Assembly: GCF_025165795.1 (NCBI RefSeq)
Contig: NZ_JAJAGO010000002.1
Coordinates: 515,663-579,662 of the forward strand
DNA length: 64,000 bases
Reading direction: 5' to 3'
Source of the DNA: Streptomyces gossypii
GTDB taxonomy: Bacteria > Actinomycetota > Actinomycetes > Streptomycetales > Streptomycetaceae
In this document: positions 1-7,912 of the stretch, piece after piece
Numbering within the stretch: position 1 is the stretch's first letter
How the letters are laid out: each line of letters starts with the position of its first letter
Notes under the pieces: generated by a model
The model's input: only the letters and a program-made list of their open reading frames with translations
Database searches by the model: none
Told to the model about the DNA's origin: nothing
Made by a program: the position numbers and the translations under genes

Positions 1-1811
1 GAGCTGTCGTCGGAAGGGGACTCGGGCGGCTCCTCGGGCGTGCTGTCCACGTCGGTGCCGTCGGGGCCGGGGCTCTGGCTGGGCGTGGGCGGGGTCGCCT
101 GATTGCCGCCGTCGCCGTCGTCCAGCAGCGCGTAGGCCGTCACTCCGCTCACCACGATCAGCAACGCGACCAGCGCCGCGATCAGCACGGGCGTGCTGTT
201 CCGGCCCTGGGGCCCGGGGGGAACGGCCTGCGGGTAGTAGGTGAGCGGGACATAGCCGGGGACGGCGGTCGGGGGCCCGGAGTGCGGACCGCCGGGCCCC
301 ATGCCGGGATGGCCTGGGTATCCGGGAAGCGGCGTGGAGGGGACGGCGTAGGCGGCAGGATCGGCCGGTGCCGCGTCCCCGCCGGTCGGGGTGGACCCGC
401 CGGACGGGGTGGCCTGGCCGGACGGGGTGGGCGTGGCCGGGGGCAGTGCGAGCGGGGCCGACGAGGCTCCGGTGCCCACCTCCGTCGGCAGGTGATGCAA
501 CGTGGGCGGCGTGGACGGGCCGTTGGAGGCTGGCGGCCAGGCGGGCTGCTGTCCGGGGGGCGTGGCTTTGGCGTCCAGCGTTGTCGGCGGCGGGGAGGTG
601 GGCGGTGCCGGGATCATCACCGCGTCCGCGGCTCCTTCGGCACTGTCACCCGCGGCTCCTTCGGCACTGTCACCCGCGGTTCCGGCCGCACCCGCGGTTC
701 CGGCCGCACCCGCGTCGGCCGCACCTGCGTCGGCCGCACCCGCGTCGGCACTGCCACCGTCCCCCGCGTCCGCAGCGCCGCCCGCATCCGCCGCGACAGG
801 CTCGCCCGGAGGCTGGACCAGCGGCGATCCGTCCCCGTCCGTGTCGCCGTTGTGGTGCTCGACGTTCAACAACTCTGTTGCATGTCGCCCCAGTTGGGCG
901 ACCAGCGAGCCGGGCAGCCAGGGCTCGTCCGAGCCTTCCGGGTCTGCGGGGCGCCCCAGCGTCTCTTTCAGGGTGGGAGGATCGCCAGGCGCCCGGTCGG
1001 CGGTGAGCGCCAGCACCTCCTCCAGGGTGGGCCGGTCCGCCGGGTCCTTCGCGAGGCAGCCCGCCACCAGTTCGCGGAGCCCGTCCGGCAGCTCCGAGAG
1101 GTTCGCCTCCTCCTCCGCGATGCGGTAGAGAACCGCGTGTACACCGCTGTTGGCGTCGCCGAACGGCAACTGCGCGGTCGCCGCGAACGCCAGCACCGAG
1201 CCGAGGCAGAAGATGTCGCTGGCGGGGGAGAGGCGCTCCCCGCGCACCTGCTCCGGAGCCAGGAAGCCGGGCGTACCGACGATGGAGCCGGCGCGCGTCA
1301 GCCCGTCACTGGCGACGGTCCCCTCCAGGGCGCGGGCGATGCCGAAGTCGATGACGCGCGGGCCGTCGATGGTGATCAGCACATTGGACGGCTTCAGGTC
1401 CCGGTGCACGATCCCGGCCGCGTGCACGGCCTGGAGCGCATGGGCGAGCCCCGAGGCCATCAGCCGTACGGAACGCTCGGGCAGCGGCCTGCCGTTCTCC
1501 GCGATGACCCGCTGGAGGGACGGCCCGGCGATATAGCCGGTGGCCACCCACGGTGTCGGAGCCTCAGTGTCGGCGTCCAGGACCGGTGCCGTCCAAGTGC
1601 CCCCGACGCGGCGTGCGGCGCGCACCTCCTGGCGGAATCGGGCGCGGAACTCCTCTTGTGCGATGAGTTCGTCCCGCACCAGCTTGACCGCGACCGTACG
1701 GCCGCGGTCGTTGCGCGCGAGGTAGACGCGGCCCATGCCGCCCTCGCCGAGTCTGCCGATCAGCCGGTATCCACCGATGCTTCGTGGATCCTGCGGCTCG
1801 AGCTGTTCCAT
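1..1811 (-). CDS. Membrane-anchored Ser/Thr protein kinase (3' end outside window)
   Basis: Reading the minus strand from the ATG at 1811 gives MEQLEPQDPRSIGGYRLIGR and then a complete Hanks-type kinase domain (about residues 15-280). Visible motifs are the glycine loop LGEGGMGRVY, the VAVK lysine, the catalytic HRDLKPSN, the DFG motif in VIDFGIA, and GTPGFLAPEQ. A long Ala/Asp/Gly/Pro-rich linker follows, then one membrane helix near 130-200 (VLIAALVALLIVVSGVTAYA) and an acidic Ser/Pro tail that runs off the window. The architecture (cytoplasmic kinase, linker, one helix, outer tail) is that of actinobacterial PknB-like receptors, but no PASTA repeat is visible before the edge. The ligand and substrates are unknown. 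The linker is unusually repetitive at the DNA level. Confidence 0.9.
   Translation of the reverse strand, partial: MEQLEPQDPRSIGGYRLIGRLGEGGMGRVYLARNDRGRTVAVKLVRDELIAQEEFRARFRQEVRAARRVGGTWTAPVLDADTEAPTPWVATGYIAGPSLQRVIAENGRPLPERSVRLMASGLAHALQAVHAAGIVHRDLKPSNVLITIDGPRVIDFGIARALEGTVASDGLTRAGSIVGTPGFLAPEQVRGERLSPASDIFCLGSVLAFAATAQLPFGDANSGVHAVLYRIAEEEANLSELPDGLRELVAGCLAKDPADRPTLEEVLALTADRAPGDPPTLKETLGRPADPEGSDEPWLPGSLVAQLGRHATELLNVEHHNGDTDGDGSPLVQPPGEPVAADAGGAADAGDGGSADAGAADAGAADAGAAGTAGAAGTAGDSAEGAAGDSAEGAADAVMIPAPPTSPPPTTLDAKATPPGQQPAWPPASNGPSTPPTLHHLPTEVGTGASSAPLALPPATPTPSGQATPSGGSTPTGGDAAPADPAAYAVPSTPLPGYPGHPGMGPGGPHSGPPTAVPGYVPLTYYPQAVPPGPQGRNSTPVLIAALVALLIVVSGVTAYALLDDGDGGNQATPPTPSQSPGPDGTDVDSTPEEPPESPSDDS
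629..757. repeat. Nested short tandem repeats in the kinase linker
   Basis: Three successive in-frame tandem repeats adjoin each other: a 24-bp unit twice, an 18-bp unit twice and a 15-bp unit about three times, all multiples of three. They encode Ala/Gly/Asp-rich runs such as AADAGAADAG in the linker between kinase domain and membrane helix. Such tracts change length by slippage without shifting the frame. Confidence 0.8.
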
Positions 1812-1884
1812 GCTGCTTGGTCCCTTCCCCGACACGGAGGTTATGCCCGCGCATGTGGAGAAGGGGCGGAGCGTCGCCGATCTG

Positions 1885-2379
1885 TTACCGGTCTATGCCC
1901 TGCCGTTCTGGCGAGTCCGCCGCCTCCAGCGTCTCCAGCGCTTGCGAGAGCCTACCCAGTGCCCCGAGCACCACCTCGAACTCGGTCTCCCCGCCCAGTT
2001 CTTCGGCCAACCGTGCGGCGAACCGGGCGTGGCCGGGGGTGATCCGGGCCATGGCCGCGTGCCCCGCCTCCGTCGGGGTGAGGAGCTTGGCCCTGCGGTG
2101 CGCCGGGTTCGGTTCGTACGCAGCCAGGCCGCGCTCCACCAGCAGGTCCGCGATGCGCTGGACGCTCTGCCGGGTGATGCCCATCGCGCGGGCTATCCCG
2201 GAGACCGGCAGCGGCTCGTGCAGGACCGCGCCCAGCACCTGCCACCAGGCGGCGGTCAGCCCGGCGGGGCGGGCGAGCCCCTCGGCGACGGACAGGAACT
2301 GGCCGTTGAGCCGGAAGACCGACAGGGCGGTGCCGCTCAGCAGCGGGGCGGGATCCGGCAAGGAGCCGCCGCCGCTCAT
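1885..2379 (-). CDS. MarR-family transcriptional regulator
   Basis: A 164-residue protein with a winged helix: LPVSGIARAMGITRQSVQRIADLLVERGLAAYEPNPAHRRAK is the helix-turn-helix plus wing typical of MarR dimers, with flanking dimerisation helices. Its ATG overlaps the stop codon of the upstream DJ-1/PfpI gene (ATGA), so the two are cotranscribed and translationally coupled. The tandem palindromes upstream of that operon (3026-3060) are its likely operator, which would make the pair autoregulated. The effector is not evident. Family membership is seen directly; the control circuit is inferred. Confidence 0.9.
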   Translation of the reverse strand: MSGGGSLPDPAPLLSGTALSVFRLNGQFLSVAEGLARPAGLTAAWWQVLGAVLHEPLPVSGIARAMGITRQSVQRIADLLVERGLAAYEPNPAHRRAKLLTPTEAGHAAMARITPGHARFAARLAEELGGETEFEVVLGALGRLSQALETLEAADSPERQGIDR

Positions 2380-2957
2380 CCCTGGGCCGCCGCGAAGACT
2401 GCGTACGCGTCCTCGTCCGAGTCCTTGAAGAGCCGGAACCAGGCGTCCAGTACCTCCGGGGTGAAGGTGCCCAGCCGGGCGAAGATCTCACGGGCGAAGG
2501 CGACCGGCTCGGTCGGCCCGGCGGTGATCAGATCTTTGTCGGTCACCGCGTCCGCGTCCTTGTAGTGTGCGCCGCCGCCGTAACCGGAGGACGCCAGATA
2601 CTCCGGTGCGGCGCTCGTGTGGCCGCGGTCGTCCAGCAGTCCCTCGGTGGCCAGCCCGAAGGTCGCCCCGCAGATCGCGGCGACGGGCACTTCGGCGGCC
2701 AGGAACTGGCGGGCGGTGCGGGCGAACGGAGCGAGGGTGTCCCCGAACCAGAGGTCCGCTCCGGGCAGGATCAGCAACTCGCTGTCTTCCGGGCGGAGTT
2801 CGCTGAGCGCCAAGTCCGGCTGGATGCGGAGCCCCGCCTTGGTGGTGACGGGCTCGGTGCTCGGCCCGACGGTGGTGACGCCGCCGGGCAGATGGGCCGC
2901 CGCGTGCCCGTACTCGTAGTCGGCGAGGGTGTCGTAGACGGCCAGGTGAAAGCTCAT
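2376..2957 (-). CDS. DJ-1/PfpI-family protein (glutamine-amidotransferase-like fold)
   Basis: A protein of 193 residues from the ATG at 2957, which has a good ribosome site (AAAGGAG, 8 nt upstream). It begins MSFHLAVYDTLADYEYG and has the nucleophile elbow PVAAICGATFGLA, where the Cys is the DJ-1/PfpI catalytic or redox-sensing residue, with an acidic residue earlier in the strand order. Family members include glyoxalase-III-like enzymes, deglycases and stress-sensing proteins, so the exact reaction cannot be given. It is the first gene of a two-gene operon with the MarR regulator, which suggests an inducible response to a reactive or toxic compound. Confidence 0.85.
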   Translation of the reverse strand: MSFHLAVYDTLADYEYGHAAAHLPGGVTTVGPSTEPVTTKAGLRIQPDLALSELRPEDSELLILPGADLWFGDTLAPFARTARQFLAAEVPVAAICGATFGLATEGLLDDRGHTSAAPEYLASSGYGGGAHYKDADAVTDKDLITAGPTEPVAFAREIFARLGTFTPEVLDAWFRLFKDSDEDAYAVFAAAQG

Positions 2958-3025
2958 GGCACTGCTCCTTTGGCTCACTGGTTGCTCTGCCGTACCGCTC
3001 TGCTGCTGTGCCGCTCGGCGCGACA

Positions 3026-3061
3026 TGACAGCATTCTGTCGCTACGACAGCATGCTGTCAA
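3026..3061 (-). promoter_or_regulatory. Tandem palindromic MarR operator overlapping a promoter
   Basis: The plus strand carries a perfect 16-bp palindrome TGACAGCATGCTGTCA at 3045-3060 and a near-copy TGACAGCATTCTGTCG at 3026-3041, 19 bp apart. On the minus strand they cover a promoter: TTGACA (3061-3056), 17 bp, then CAGAAT (3038-3033), about 75 bp upstream of the DJ-1/PfpI start. Binding at both sites would cover the -35 and -10 boxes, as expected for MarR repression. Confidence 0.75.
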
Positions 3062-3240
3062 CATCCGCACGCTCCCTCTGCTCCCTCTGCTCCCACTGCT
3101 CCCACTGCTCCATGGCCCTCGGTCCTTCGGCCCCTGAGCCCCCTGAGCCCCCGGGCCCCGCCGGGGCAGGGCCTACGCTGGGGGCCCGACGCCTACCACC
3201 CCACGGCGGCGATCGGTACGAGCGAAGAGGTGAAACCCGT

Positions 3241-4698
3241 ATGACCAGCAAGGACACCAATCGCACCGGCCCCGGCGGGCAAGCGTCGAAGGAGGCCGTG
3301 AAATCCGCGGACCGCGCGCACGTCTTTCACTCCTGGTCCGCGCAGGGGCAGATCGACCCGCTGGCCGTCGCCGGCGGGGAGGGCTCCTACTTCTGGGACT
3401 ACGACGGCAACCGGTATCTCGACTTCTCCTCCCAACTGGTCAACACCAACATCGGCCACCAGCACCCGAAGGTCGTCGCCGCGATCCAGCGGCAGGCGGC
3501 CCGGATGTGCACGATGGCGCCCGGCTTCGCGGTCGACGTACGCTCCGAGGCCGCCCGGCTGATCGCGGAGCGCACTCCAGGCGACCTGGACAAGATCTTC
3601 TTCACCAACGGCGGTACCGAGGCGGTCGAGCACGCGGTACGGATGGCCCGGCTGCACACCGGCCGCCCGAAGCTGCTCTCCGCCTACCGCTCGTACCACG
3701 GTGCAACCTCCGCCGCGATCAACCTCACCGGTGACCCGCGCCGCTGGCCCTCGGACACCGCCTCCGCCGGTGTCGTCCACTTCTTCGGCCCGCACCTCTA
3801 CCGCTCGCACTTCCACGCAACCACAGAGGCCGAGGAGTGCGCCCGCGCGCTCGCCCACCTCGAGGAGACGCTCGCCTTCGAGGGGCCGGAGTCGGTGGCC
3901 GCGATCATCCTGGAGACGGTCGTCGGCACCGCCGGCGTGCTGGTGCCGCCGCCCGGCTATCTGGCGGGCGTCCGGGAGATCTGCGACCGGTTGGGCATCG
4001 TCTTCATCCTGGACGAGGTGATGGCGGGCTTCGGCCGTACGGGCAGCTGGTTCGCGGCCGACCTCTTCGACGTCACGCCCGATCTGCTGGTCTTCGCCAA
4101 GGGCGTCAACTCCGGCTACGTGCCGCTGGGCGGGGTCGCCCTCTCCGCCGCAGTCGCCGCCACCTTCGACCAGCGCCCGTACCCCGGCGGGCTCACCTAC
4201 TCCGGGCACCCGCTCGCCTGCGCCTCCGCCGTCGCCACCCTGGAGGCGATGGCCGAGGAGGGCATCGTGGAGAACGCCGCACGGATCGGCGAGACGGTAC
4301 TCGGGCCCGGCCTGCGCGCCCTCGCCGCGCGCCACCCCTCGGTGGGCGAAGTGCGCGGCGTCGGCGTCTTCTGGGCACTGGACCTGGTGCGGGACCAGGC
4401 AACCCGCGAACCGCTGGTGCCGTACAACGCCTCGGGCGCCGCCAACCAGCCGATGGCCGACTTCGCCGCCGCCTGCAAGCGAGGCGGCCTCTGGCCGTTC
4501 GTGAACATGAACCGCACGCATGTCGTACCGCCGTGCACCCTCACGGAGTCGGAGGCGAAGGACGGCCTGGCCCTCCTGGACGACGCGCTGTACGCGGCGG
4601 ACGCGCACACCACCGCAGGCACGGCAGGAGTGGCGGGCACGGCGGACATAGCGGCAGCCACCGGTGTGCGGGACCTCCGAGCGGGGCGCCTGCTGTGA
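3241..4698 (+). CDS. Class-III PLP-dependent aminotransferase (omega-amino acid type)
   Basis: The ATG at 3241 is preceded by AGAGGTGA and gives 485 residues. The fold-type I class-III pattern is clear: FTNGGTEAVEHAVRMAR (phosphate binding), SYHGAT, FILDEVMAGFGRTG (the Asp that contacts the pyridine nitrogen) and VFAKGVNSGYVPLGG with the Schiff-base lysine, then YSGHPLACASA. The family moves an amino group from omega-amino acids such as beta-alanine, GABA or taurine to pyruvate or 2-oxoglutarate. The sequence does not fix the substrate. The last 40 residues are an Ala/Gly/Thr-rich tail. Its stop overlaps the GTG of a GntR regulator (GTGA), so the two form an operon. Confidence 0.88.
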   Translation: MTSKDTNRTGPGGQASKEAVKSADRAHVFHSWSAQGQIDPLAVAGGEGSYFWDYDGNRYLDFSSQLVNTNIGHQHPKVVAAIQRQAARMCTMAPGFAVDVRSEAARLIAERTPGDLDKIFFTNGGTEAVEHAVRMARLHTGRPKLLSAYRSYHGATSAAINLTGDPRRWPSDTASAGVVHFFGPHLYRSHFHATTEAEECARALAHLEETLAFEGPESVAAIILETVVGTAGVLVPPPGYLAGVREICDRLGIVFILDEVMAGFGRTGSWFAADLFDVTPDLLVFAKGVNSGYVPLGGVALSAAVAATFDQRPYPGGLTYSGHPLACASAVATLEAMAEEGIVENAARIGETVLGPGLRALAARHPSVGEVRGVGVFWALDLVRDQATREPLVPYNASGAANQPMADFAAACKRGGLWPFVNMNRTHVVPPCTLTESEAKDGLALLDDALYAADAHTTAGTAGVAGTADIAAATGVRDLRAGRLL

Positions 4699-5360
4699 TC
4701 CGCCGCAGCACCCTGCGCGCGCAGATCGCCGTCGCACTGCGCGACGAGATTCTCGCCGGACGGCTGCCGACCGGCCGCGACTTCACCGTCAAGGAGATCG
4801 CCGAGCAGTTCGGCGTCTCCGCGACGCCCGTACGGGAGGCGCTCGTCGATCTCGCGGCGCAGGGGCTGCTGGAGGTGGAGCAGCACCGGGGCTTCCGGGT
4901 GCACGAGTTCACGATCGAGGACTTCCGGTCGATGATCGAGGCGCGCACCCTGGTCTTCGACGGGGTCTTCCGGGGTGTGGCGGCCCAGGGCGCGGCCGTG
5001 CGGGCACCGGACCCCGTCCTGATCGCTTCCGTCCGCCGCCGTGCGGAGGCGGCCGAACGGGCCGCCACCGCCGGAGACCTGGATGTGCTGATCGGCTACG
5101 ACCTGCGCTACTGGCGGGAGTTGAGCGGGATCATCGCGAATCCCTATGTCTCCGACTTCCTGGACCGGCTGCGCGTGCAGTGCTGGGCCTTCGCCGTGCC
5201 CTTCCTGCGGCGCGAGGAGGAGCTGGGCGGTCAGCTGTGGGCCGGACACCGGGAGTTGGCGGCGGCCGTCGAGCGGCGGGACGTGACGGAGGCGGAGCAG
5301 CTCATCGGGGCGTACAACGCCCACTCGCTTGCCCTGGTGCAGAAACTCAGCGGGCTCTGA
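4695..5360 (+). CDS. GntR-family regulator (FCD/FadR subfamily)
   Basis: A protein of 221 residues starting at a GTG that overlaps the aminotransferase stop. The N-terminal winged helix is typical of GntR: LRAQIAVALRDEILAGRLPTGRDFTVKEIAEQFGVSATPVREALVDLAAQGLLEVEQHRGFRV. Residues about 75-215 form an all-helical FCD ligand domain with conserved His and Arg residues (WAGHRELAAAVERRD). Position suggests it controls the aminotransferase and senses its substrate or a product. No separate operator could be identified. Confidence 0.88.
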   Translation: MIRRSTLRAQIAVALRDEILAGRLPTGRDFTVKEIAEQFGVSATPVREALVDLAAQGLLEVEQHRGFRVHEFTIEDFRSMIEARTLVFDGVFRGVAAQGAAVRAPDPVLIASVRRRAEAAERAATAGDLDVLIGYDLRYWRELSGIIANPYVSDFLDRLRVQCWAFAVPFLRREEELGGQLWAGHRELAAAVERRDVTEAEQLIGAYNAHSLALVQKLSGL

Positions 5361-5471
5361 CGGCCCTCCGAGGCGAGGCTGCGCGGGCTTCCATCGGATT
5401 CTTCGATCCGTGCTTCTTTCCGTGTGTGAACGCCTGCAGGCTGCAACTGCCGGGCGCACGGCATTACGCTG

Positions 5472-6167
5472 TTGCGAGCCCTTTCCGAGGAACGTCGCCG
5501 TGCATTGGAGCACCCCTTGGCTTGTGACCTCTGGCTGGTCCCCCTCGTGGACGTGCTGTGCCACAGCCCCGACAATCCCTTCGCCGACGAGATCGCGACG
5601 TACGACCGGGCCCTCGCCGATGCGGGTATGCCCCCGGTGCCCGTGTACGGCTACGTCGCCGGGCTCTCCGGCGACGTCGCACCGGTCGCGGGCTTCGACT
5701 ACGACGCGCTGCACCTGCTGCGCCGCGTGCACCTGCTGCATCTGTGCGGCTTGGAGGTCACCCCGGTCGACGCGCTCGGCGGGGACTACGAACAGCTGCT
5801 GGAGATGTTCGAACCGACGGCCCAGCAGTCGCATCTGGTCTGGCATTACGACCATGCGGGCGCGTATGTGCCCGTCGATTTCGCGGTGCCTCTCTCCAAC
5901 GACGAACTCCTGGAGGGCGGCGGCCCGTTGGGCTCCGGCCACGGGTTGCTGCGCGAACTGGAGGCCGTCGCCCCCTATCTCGGCATCGACCCGGCCAACC
6001 CGCCCCCGCCGCCCGAACCACCCGCTCGTCCCACGGAGCTGGAGGAGCCCGCGGCGCCGATCACCTACGGCGACAGCCCGTACGCACGGGAACGGCACGT
6101 CTGGCTGGGCCTGCACGCGGCGGCCACCCGCAGTCTCGCCCAGGGCTCGATGATCATCTTCAGCTGA
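5472..6167 (+). CDS. Conserved protein of unknown function
   Basis: 231 residues from a TTG at 5472 (LRALSEERRRALEHPLACDLWLVPLVDVLC). An internal start is possible, since no convincing ribosome site is seen. The protein is acidic and soluble, with no membrane segment or signal peptide. It has a Pro-rich stretch (PPPPPEPPARP) near residue 175 and a conserved-looking core YDHAGAYVPVDFAVPLSNDELL. I do not recognise the family. It stands alone between the GntR gene and a strong terminator hairpin. Confidence 0.6.
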   Translation: MRALSEERRRALEHPLACDLWLVPLVDVLCHSPDNPFADEIATYDRALADAGMPPVPVYGYVAGLSGDVAPVAGFDYDALHLLRRVHLLHLCGLEVTPVDALGGDYEQLLEMFEPTAQQSHLVWHYDHAGAYVPVDFAVPLSNDELLEGGGPLGSGHGLLRELEAVAPYLGIDPANPPPPPEPPARPTELEEPAAPITYGDSPYARERHVWLGLHAAATRSLAQGSMIIFS

Positions 6168-6183
6168 GCGCGCCATGCGGCAC

Positions 6184-6219
6184 GCGCGGCGGGCCGTCCC
6201 CTTCGGCGGCCCGCCGCGC
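6184..6219 (+). terminator. Strong hairpin, likely terminator
   Basis: A perfect 11-12-bp GC stem (CGCGGCGGGCC with its complement) and a 12-nt loop lie 17 nt after the stop of the preceding gene. There is no U tract, as is common in Streptomyces. Confidence 0.6.
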
Positions 6220-6240
6220 GGACCGCATTCCCGGCCGGTG

Positions 6241-6279
6241 AGCTTGAGTACACTCCAGCTCAAGCTCAGTCCCTACAGT
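6241..6279 (+). promoter_or_regulatory. MerR-type operator/promoter
   Basis: A perfect inverted repeat AGCTTGAG (6241-6248) and CTCAAGCT (6259-6266) encloses a second imperfect palindrome, CTTGAGTACACTCCAG (6243-6258). TACAGT (6274-6279) is a possible -10 box, 8 nt before the merR ATG. The symmetry and position fit a site through which the MerR protein controls its own gene. Confidence 0.6.
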
Positions 6280-6286
6280 AGACGCT

Positions 6287-6718
6287 ATGACCGAGATCAC
6301 ACCGGAGTTGAGCATCGGGCAGGTCGCGGAGCGCACCGGCCTCAGCGTCTACACCCTCCGCTTCTACGAGCGCGAGGGCATCCTTCCGCACCCCGTGCCG
6401 CGCGGCCACGGCGGCCGCCGCGTCTACCGCGAGGACGACGTGGAGTGGCTGCAGATCTGCATCTGCTTCCGCGCCGCCGGGATGCCGCTCCCCGCCATCC
6501 GCCACTACACGGAGCTGGTCCGGGCGGGTTCGGGCAACGAGCAGGAGCGTCTCGCACTGCTGCTCGGGCACCGTGAACGAGTGGCCCAGCAGCTCGCCGA
6601 GGTCACCAGATGCCTGGACTTGATCAACCACAAGATCGGTATCTACGAGGACCACCTCGCCCGGGGCACCGCCGCCGAGTTGTGGACGGGGGGCGAGCGC
6701 GAGCCCGTCAGCGGGTGA
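6287..6718 (+). CDS. MerR-family regulator
   Basis: 143 residues. The start MTEITPELSIGQVAERTGLSVYTLRFYEREGILPHPVPRGHGGRRVY is the classic MerR N-terminal helix-turn-helix with wing. LQICICFRAAGMPLPAIRHYTELV is the second helix pair and the rest is a long antiparallel coiled coil (ERLALLLGHRERVAQQLAEVTRCLDLINHKIGIYE). The C-terminal part is short, with no metal-binding Cys cluster, so this resembles the small MerR regulators of oxidoreductases rather than metal sensors. No enzyme gene follows on the same strand, so its target must be elsewhere or itself. Confidence 0.9.
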   Translation: MTEITPELSIGQVAERTGLSVYTLRFYEREGILPHPVPRGHGGRRVYREDDVEWLQICICFRAAGMPLPAIRHYTELVRAGSGNEQERLALLLGHRERVAQQLAEVTRCLDLINHKIGIYEDHLARGTAAELWTGGEREPVSG

Positions 6719-6725
6719 AGGTGTG

Positions 6726-6815
6726 CGCGGCGCGGTGGAACGCGGCGCGGTGGAACGCGGCCCGGTGGAACGCGGCCCGGTGGTCCGTTGCGCGGTGGTC
6801 CGTGGCCGGTCGGTC
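6726..6815. repeat. 15-bp tandem repeat, six copies
   Basis: Directly after the merR stop, units of the type CGCGGCGCGGTGGAA repeat with an exact 15-bp period, the first four nearly identical and the last two diverged. No gene covers it on either strand with confidence. Confidence 0.85.
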
Positions 6816-6842
6816 CGCGCCGCGCCGGGCGCGAACCGGTTC

Positions 6843-6887
6843 AGAAGCTGTTGTCCTACCCCGGGCTGGGGCAAGACAACAGCTTCT
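6843..6887. terminator. Bidirectional terminator hairpin between converging genes
   Basis: AGAAGCTGTTGTC (6843-6855) pairs perfectly with GACAACAGCTTCT (6875-6887), and the stem continues inside with CCCC/GGGG. It sits between the plus-strand merR and the minus-strand SLATT-like gene and reaches the latter's stop codon. Confidence 0.75.
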
Positions 6888-7735
6888 CAGCGTGAGCCCT
6901 CCGGCGGCCGCTGCCGCGGCATGCTCGGGCGGTTGCCCGGCATCGGGGGGAAGCGGGGCACCGAGGCCTCCTCCGTACGGGGCGGGCCGCCCACGCGCCC
7001 GGCCTGCGCCCGCAGCGGCGCGGGCGACGTACGGAACTCCACGATCCAGTCCGCCGTCTCCGCCCGCACGATCTCGGTGATGTCCTGGGTGAAACGCCGC
7101 AGCACGTTGAGGCAGCGCTCCGCCGCCTCGCTCGCGGTGCCCTCGGTCGGGCCCAGCGCCTCCCGGACGCTCTCCGCCGCCCAGTCGTACTGCAGTTCCT
7201 CCAGTCTGCGCTGCACCGCCTGTGCCGTGGCGACATCCCGCATCCAGCCGGAAGTCAGCCCGAAGTAGCGGTCGCAGCCCACGCACACTGCCGCGCTCAG
7301 CAGCGACACGAAGCCCCAGGTGCCGAGCGAGGTGTCGAAGGCGTCGGTGAGTTCCAGCAGCGGCAGCGCGGCACCGATCGCCACCGAGCCCACCGTGCCG
7401 CCGCGCAGTGTGCGCGCGGCCCGGCGCTTCCAGCGACGGTCGGCCAGGTACCAGTCGGCCGTCCGCAGCGCGCCCTGCTCGACCCACTGGTAGAGCTCGT
7501 CGAGCCGCTGCGCCGGTTCGCCCCAGTCACCGATCGGGAAGGCGCGGCCGAGCAGATCGCCGCGCACCTCCTCCCGCTTCGAGCTCTTCTCCCGGGTGCT
7601 CTCGCCGCCGCGCTTCGCTCCCTCCCCCTTCGTCCCGTCCTGCGCCGTGCCGTCCCGCGCGGTGTCCCGCTCCCGCGCGGCGCTTCCGTCCCGGTCCCGC
7701 GACGCGCCCTCGGGCCGCATCTCCGGCTGACTCAC
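6887..7735 (-). CDS. SLATT-domain-like two-helix membrane protein
   Basis: 282 residues. A charged, disordered N-terminus (about 1-65) leads to RLDELYQWVEQGALRTADWYLADRRWKRRAARTLR, a basic helix just before two adjacent membrane helices (about 112-128 and 138-160: GSVAIGAALPLLELT and WGFVSLLSAAVCVGCDRYFG). A long helical segment (about 175-240) and a Pro-rich tail follow. A juxtamembrane helix, two close helices and a cytoplasmic helical region are the layout of SLATT proteins, described as membrane effectors linked to SMODS/SLOG nucleotide signalling. No cyclase or SLOG gene is adjacent. The SLATT call is by architecture and needs a profile search. Confidence 0.6.
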   Translation of the reverse strand: MSQPEMRPEGASRDRDGSAARERDTARDGTAQDGTKGEGAKRGGESTREKSSKREEVRGDLLGRAFPIGDWGEPAQRLDELYQWVEQGALRTADWYLADRRWKRRAARTLRGGTVGSVAIGAALPLLELTDAFDTSLGTWGFVSLLSAAVCVGCDRYFGLTSGWMRDVATAQAVQRRLEELQYDWAAESVREALGPTEGTASEAAERCLNVLRRFTQDITEIVRAETADWIVEFRTSPAPLRAQAGRVGGPPRTEEASVPRFPPMPGNRPSMPRQRPPEGSR

Positions 7736-7912
7736 CTGCTACTCCCAACCCCGGACCGCACCCGCGGCCCTCTGGAACTGTCTGCTCAGCTGCCACCGCG
7801 CGCCAGCAGCCGCTGTCACGCCGTGCTCGCGACGCCGTGCTCCCGACACTGCGAACCCCCCGCCGGGCACCGTCGCCCGGATGACCGCGCCGCAGGGCGA
7901 GTCCCGGCGAAA

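Noticed and set aside
282..2042. Long plus-strand open frame of 586 codons
   Set aside because: It is antisense to the kinase gene, Arg/Gly-rich and without any domain; a product of high GC at third positions.
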